Assembly (NCBI RefSeq): GCF_010731695.1 | Contig: NZ_AP022586.1 | Location: 558,001-622,000 of the forward strand | Reading direction: 5' to 3' | DNA: 64,000 bases | Origin: Mycolicibacterium litorale | Lineage (GTDB): Bacteria; Actinomycetota; Actinomycetes; Mycobacteriales; Mycobacteriaceae | Shown: in pieces, positions 61,544 through 64,000 of the stretch | How the letters are laid out: the number at the start of each line of letters is the position of its first letter | Position numbering within the stretch: the first letter of the stretch is position 1 | Notes under the pieces: generated by a model | The model's input: only the letters and a program-made list of their open reading frames with translations | Databases searched by the model: none | What the model was told of the DNA's origin: nothing | Program-made: the position numbers and the translations under genes

Positions 61544-62389
61544 GTGGCTTTCCGCAAGCGACCCTCATCGGTACTCGACGGCGACCGGGTCGAAGACCTC
61601 GCTGAAAAGACCGATCTCGACACCATCGACGACGTACTGGCGCGGGCCGAGGAGGCCGAGGCCGAGGCGGCTGAGGCCGAAGCCCTCGCCTCCGCCGCCC
61701 GCGCCCGCGCCCGTGCCCTGCGGTTGCGCCGCGAGGCGCAGGCCAAGGCGTCGGAGAAGGCGCCGGCGGAGCAGTCCGACGCGGCGGACGCTCCGGCCAC
61801 GGACACCACGGTCATCGATGACGCCGTGGACACCGCCCAGACCACCGCCGCCGAGACCAAGGTAGAGGCCGCCCCGGTCCGCCGGCGCTTTCCGCGTCCG
61901 CGCCGGGTGCCCTGGCGCGCGCTCGGAGTCGGCTTCGCCGCCGTCGCGACGATCGCGCTGCTGGCCGTCAGTGGCCTCATGTTCGTCCACCACCGCCAGG
62001 CTCAGGCCGAACAGCAGCGCTCGGCCGAGTTCGCCGCGGCCGCCCGCCAAGGCGTGGTCACGCTGATGTCGCTGAACTTCGGCACCGCCAAAGAAGACGT
62101 GCAGCGCATCATCGACAACGCGGCCGGCCAGTTCAAGGAGGACTTCGAAGCCAGCGCTGAGGATTTCACCACGGTCGCGGAGCGGTCGAAGGTGATCACC
62201 GAGGCCAACGTGAACGCGACGGCCGTTCAGTCGATGACCGACAACTCGGCTGTGGTGCTGGTGGCCGCCACCTCTCGGATCACGAACGAGACCGGGGCGA
62301 AGCAGGACCCCCGCACGTGGCGATTGATCGTGGACGTGGTCCGCGACGGTGACCGGATCAAGATGTCGAAGGTGGAGTTCGCGCCGTGA
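61544..62389 (+). CDS. Mce-associated membrane protein
   Basis: A 281-residue protein starting at GTG 61544 behind AAGGAGG. The first ~120 residues are charged and coiled-coil-like (EEAEAEAAEAEALASA, RARARALRLRREA). One membrane helix (about 130-150, VGFAAVATIALLAVSGLMFV) and an extracytoplasmic domain of about 120 residues follow (VVTLMSLNFGTAKEDVQRII ... VVDVVRDGDRIKMSKVEFAP, partial motifs). This is the layout of Mas proteins found after mce operons. Here they are 13 kb from mceF. Confidence 0.87.
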   Translation: MAFRKRPSSVLDGDRVEDLAEKTDLDTIDDVLARAEEAEAEAAEAEALASAARARARALRLRREAQAKASEKAPAEQSDAADAPATDTTVIDDAVDTAQTTAAETKVEAAPVRRRFPRPRRVPWRALGVGFAAVATIALLAVSGLMFVHHRQAQAEQQRSAEFAAAARQGVVTLMSLNFGTAKEDVQRIIDNAAGQFKEDFEASAEDFTTVAERSKVITEANVNATAVQSMTDNSAVVLVAATSRITNETGAKQDPRTWRLIVDVVRDGDRIKMSKVEFAP

Positions 62390-63018
62390 CGAGCAACGAC
62401 AACACGAACCCGGACGACGTCGGCTCAGCAGCCGAGGCGAGCGAGGCCGACACCAGAGACGACGCCGAACCCGACGCCGTCGAGCAGCCGGCGGAAGAGC
62501 CGGCGGAGACGTCGACCCGACCCGTGCGCAGGACGCGGAAGTGGATCGTCCCCGTCGCGGCGGTGATGGTCGTGCTGGCCGCGGCGTCGGCCGCCGGCTG
62601 GCTGTACTTCTTCCAGTACAGGGTCGACGAGGAGACCGACGCCGACGCGTCCCGGGTGGCACTCGACGCGGCGAAGGACGGCACCGTCGCGCTGCTGTCC
62701 TATGCACCCGAGACCCTCGACGACGACTTCACGACCGCGAAGTCGCAGTTGACCGGCGACTTCCTGAACTACTACACCGACTTCACCGAGAAGGTGGTCG
62801 CGCCCGCGGCCAAGCAGAAATCGGTGAAGACCGAGGCGACGGTCGCGCAGGCCGCGATGTCGGAGATCACGCCCGATTCGGCGGTCGCGCTGCTGTTCGT
62901 CAACCAGGCGACCACCAGCAAGGAGAACCCGGACGGCGCGTTCGCCTCGAGCAGCATCAAGGTGGGGCTGACCAAGGTCGACGGCAAGTGGCTCATCTCG
63001 TCCTTCGATCCGGTGTGA
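62386..63018 (+). CDS. Mce-associated membrane protein, second
   Basis: A 210-residue protein starting at GTG 62386, overlapping the preceding gene by 4 bases. The first 50 residues are acidic and disordered. One helix (IVPVAAVMVVLAAASAAGWLYFF) and a domain with ALDAAKDGTVALLSYAPETLDDDF and GLTKVDGKWLISSFDPV follow, paralogous to the upstream protein's outer domain. The pair probably stabilises or assists a Mce complex. Confidence 0.87.
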   Translation: MTSNDNTNPDDVGSAAEASEADTRDDAEPDAVEQPAEEPAETSTRPVRRTRKWIVPVAAVMVVLAAASAAGWLYFFQYRVDEETDADASRVALDAAKDGTVALLSYAPETLDDDFTTAKSQLTGDFLNYYTDFTEKVVAPAAKQKSVKTEATVAQAAMSEITPDSAVALLFVNQATTSKENPDGAFASSSIKVGLTKVDGKWLISSFDPV

Positions 63019-63081
63019 CGCTCGGTCGTCCCTGACGGACGGCGGTGCTGAACCCGAGGCCGCGTGAGGGAAACTCGGGGC

Positions 63082-64000
63082 GTGACTGTCGAGCGACGAG
63101 GTATCCGGCCGATGCGCGGGCGCGACCCGCACGAAGTCCATCGGGTCGCGACGCCCCTGGAACTGCTGTTCGATCTGACGTTCGTGGTCGCGTTCGGTGT
63201 GGCCGCCTCGCAGTTTGCCCACCTGCTCGCCGAGGGGCACCTCGGCGGCGCGCTGGCCGGGTTCTGCTTCGCCACGTTCGCCGTCAGCTGGGCGTGGATC
63301 AACTTCAGCTGGTTCGCCTCGGCGTATGACACCGACGACTGGGTCTACCGGCTGACCACGATGATCCAGATGGTCGGCGTGCTCATCCTGGCGTTGGGGC
63401 TGCCGCAACTGGCGGCGTCCATCGACCACGGCGGACACCTCGACAACCGGATCGTCGTGGCGGGGTACGTGGTCATGCGAATCGCGTTGGTAGCGCAGTG
63501 GTTACGGGCCGCGTACGAAGACCCGCCACGGCGCGCCGCGTGCCTCACCTATGCCGGCGCGGTGGCTGTCGCGCAGCTGGGCTGGATCGCGTCGATCTTC
63601 GTCGACACGTCGGTGACCGTGAGCCTGGTGATCGCCGCGTTGCTCGCGCTGACGGAGATGTCCGGCCCGCTGGTGGCCGAACGGCGGATGGGCGGCACAC
63701 CGTGGCATGCCCACCACATCGCCGAGCGGTACGGGCTGCTCGCGATCATCGCGCTGGGGGAGGGCGTCGTCGGCACGGTCGCATCGTTGACCGCCGCGGT
63801 CGAGGAACTCGGGTGGTCGACCGACACCGTGCTCGTCGCGGTGGCGGGCACGGCGTTGACGTTCGGCATGTGGTGGGTGTACTTCGCCGAGCCGTTCGGG
63901 CCGCTTCTGCACGAGCGAAGGCAGCGCTCGTTCACGTTCGGCTATCTGCACATCCCCGTGTTCGGCGCCATCGTGGCCACCGGCGCCGGTCTGCACACCG
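63082..64000 (+). CDS. LtrA (low-temperature requirement A)-like membrane protein, truncated by the window
   Basis: An open frame from GTG 63082 continues past base 64000 for at least 306 codons (ATG 63112 is an alternative start). It begins with HRVATPLELLFDLTFVVAFGVAA, the typical opening of LtrA-family polytopic membrane proteins, and has repeated helices plus IALGEGVVGTVAS. Function of the family is poorly known. It is the only gene at the right edge and shows no obvious link to the catabolic genes. Confidence 0.85.
   Translation, partial: MTVERRGIRPMRGRDPHEVHRVATPLELLFDLTFVVAFGVAASQFAHLLAEGHLGGALAGFCFATFAVSWAWINFSWFASAYDTDDWVYRLTTMIQMVGVLILALGLPQLAASIDHGGHLDNRIVVAGYVVMRIALVAQWLRAAYEDPPRRAACLTYAGAVAVAQLGWIASIFVDTSVTVSLVIAALLALTEMSGPLVAERRMGGTPWHAHHIAERYGLLAIIALGEGVVGTVASLTAAVEELGWSTDTVLVAVAGTALTFGMWWVYFAEPFGPLLHERRQRSFTFGYLHIPVFGAIVATGAGLHT

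Noticed and set aside
63019..63081. Possible terminator hairpin before the LtrA-like gene.
   Set aside because: Only a 5-base stem (CGTCC/GGACG) is visible; too weak to annotate.

Overview
The window is high-GC actinobacterial DNA and almost certainly comes from a Mycobacterium/Mycolicibacterium-type genome. It carries a complete yrbEA-yrbEB-mceA-F operon, two Mce-associated membrane proteins, a mycofactocin-type SDR, a TB8.4-like secreted protein, and many P450s paired with short 3Fe-4S ferredoxins. GTG/TTG starts and 1-4 nt gene overlaps are frequent. I see no rRNA, tRNA, CRISPR array, insertion sequence or phage gene. No gene-free stretch exceeds about 280 bases.

Layout. 1-3.7 kb: the C-terminus of a probable TetR regulator, a P450, then (minus strand) an aldehyde dehydrogenase followed by a membrane protein resembling the sterol isomerase/emopamil-binding protein family. 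3.9-14.1 kb (plus): Rieske oxygenase + small partner + amidohydrolase, a MarR regulator, a KshB-type reductase behind a doubled palindrome, an SDR, a second Rieske oxygenase + small partner, an alpha-ketoglutarate dioxygenase, a CMD-like protein, then P450-ferredoxin-DUF1330. 14.1-22.6 kb (minus): a frame-shifted NuoF-like flavoprotein, a ferredoxin, a DUF35-thiolase fusion, an alpha/beta hydrolase, two HIBADH-like dehydrogenases, and P450-ferredoxin-P450. 22.6-27 kb: a small unknown gene, an alpha/beta hydrolase, a Rieske ferredoxin and two amidohydrolases. 27-33 kb: a paired acyl-CoA dehydrogenase, a TB8.4-like protein, and an SDR-SDR-ferredoxin-P450 operon.

33.2-48.1 kb (plus): one long apparent operon running from an aldehyde dehydrogenase, CoA-transferase, HMG-CoA-synthase-like protein and thiolase straight into yrbEA-yrbEB-mceABCDEF. 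48-52 kb: four small secreted proteins, another P450 and a divergent TetR gene. 52-56 kb (minus): DUF35 protein, thiolase, two paralogous membrane proteins and orphan cytochrome-oxidase-type subunits III and IV. 56-64 kb: enoyl-CoA hydratase, two AMP-forming acyl-CoA ligases, an amidohydrolase, two Mce-associated proteins and the start of an LtrA-like membrane protein.

Together the genes look like a system for importing (Mce) and oxidatively degrading (six P450s, two Rieske oxygenases, acyl-CoA dehydrogenases, thiolase/DUF35 carbon-carbon cleavage modules, ligases) one or more hydrophobic, possibly steroid- or terpenoid-like, compounds. The substrate is not determined. A repeated inverted motif, GAGAAY-N3-RTTCTC, often extended by N7 and a third half-site into a 28-bp composite, precedes about ten transcription units between 12 and 61.5 kb. 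It suggests that much of the region is one regulon under a regulator not identified here.
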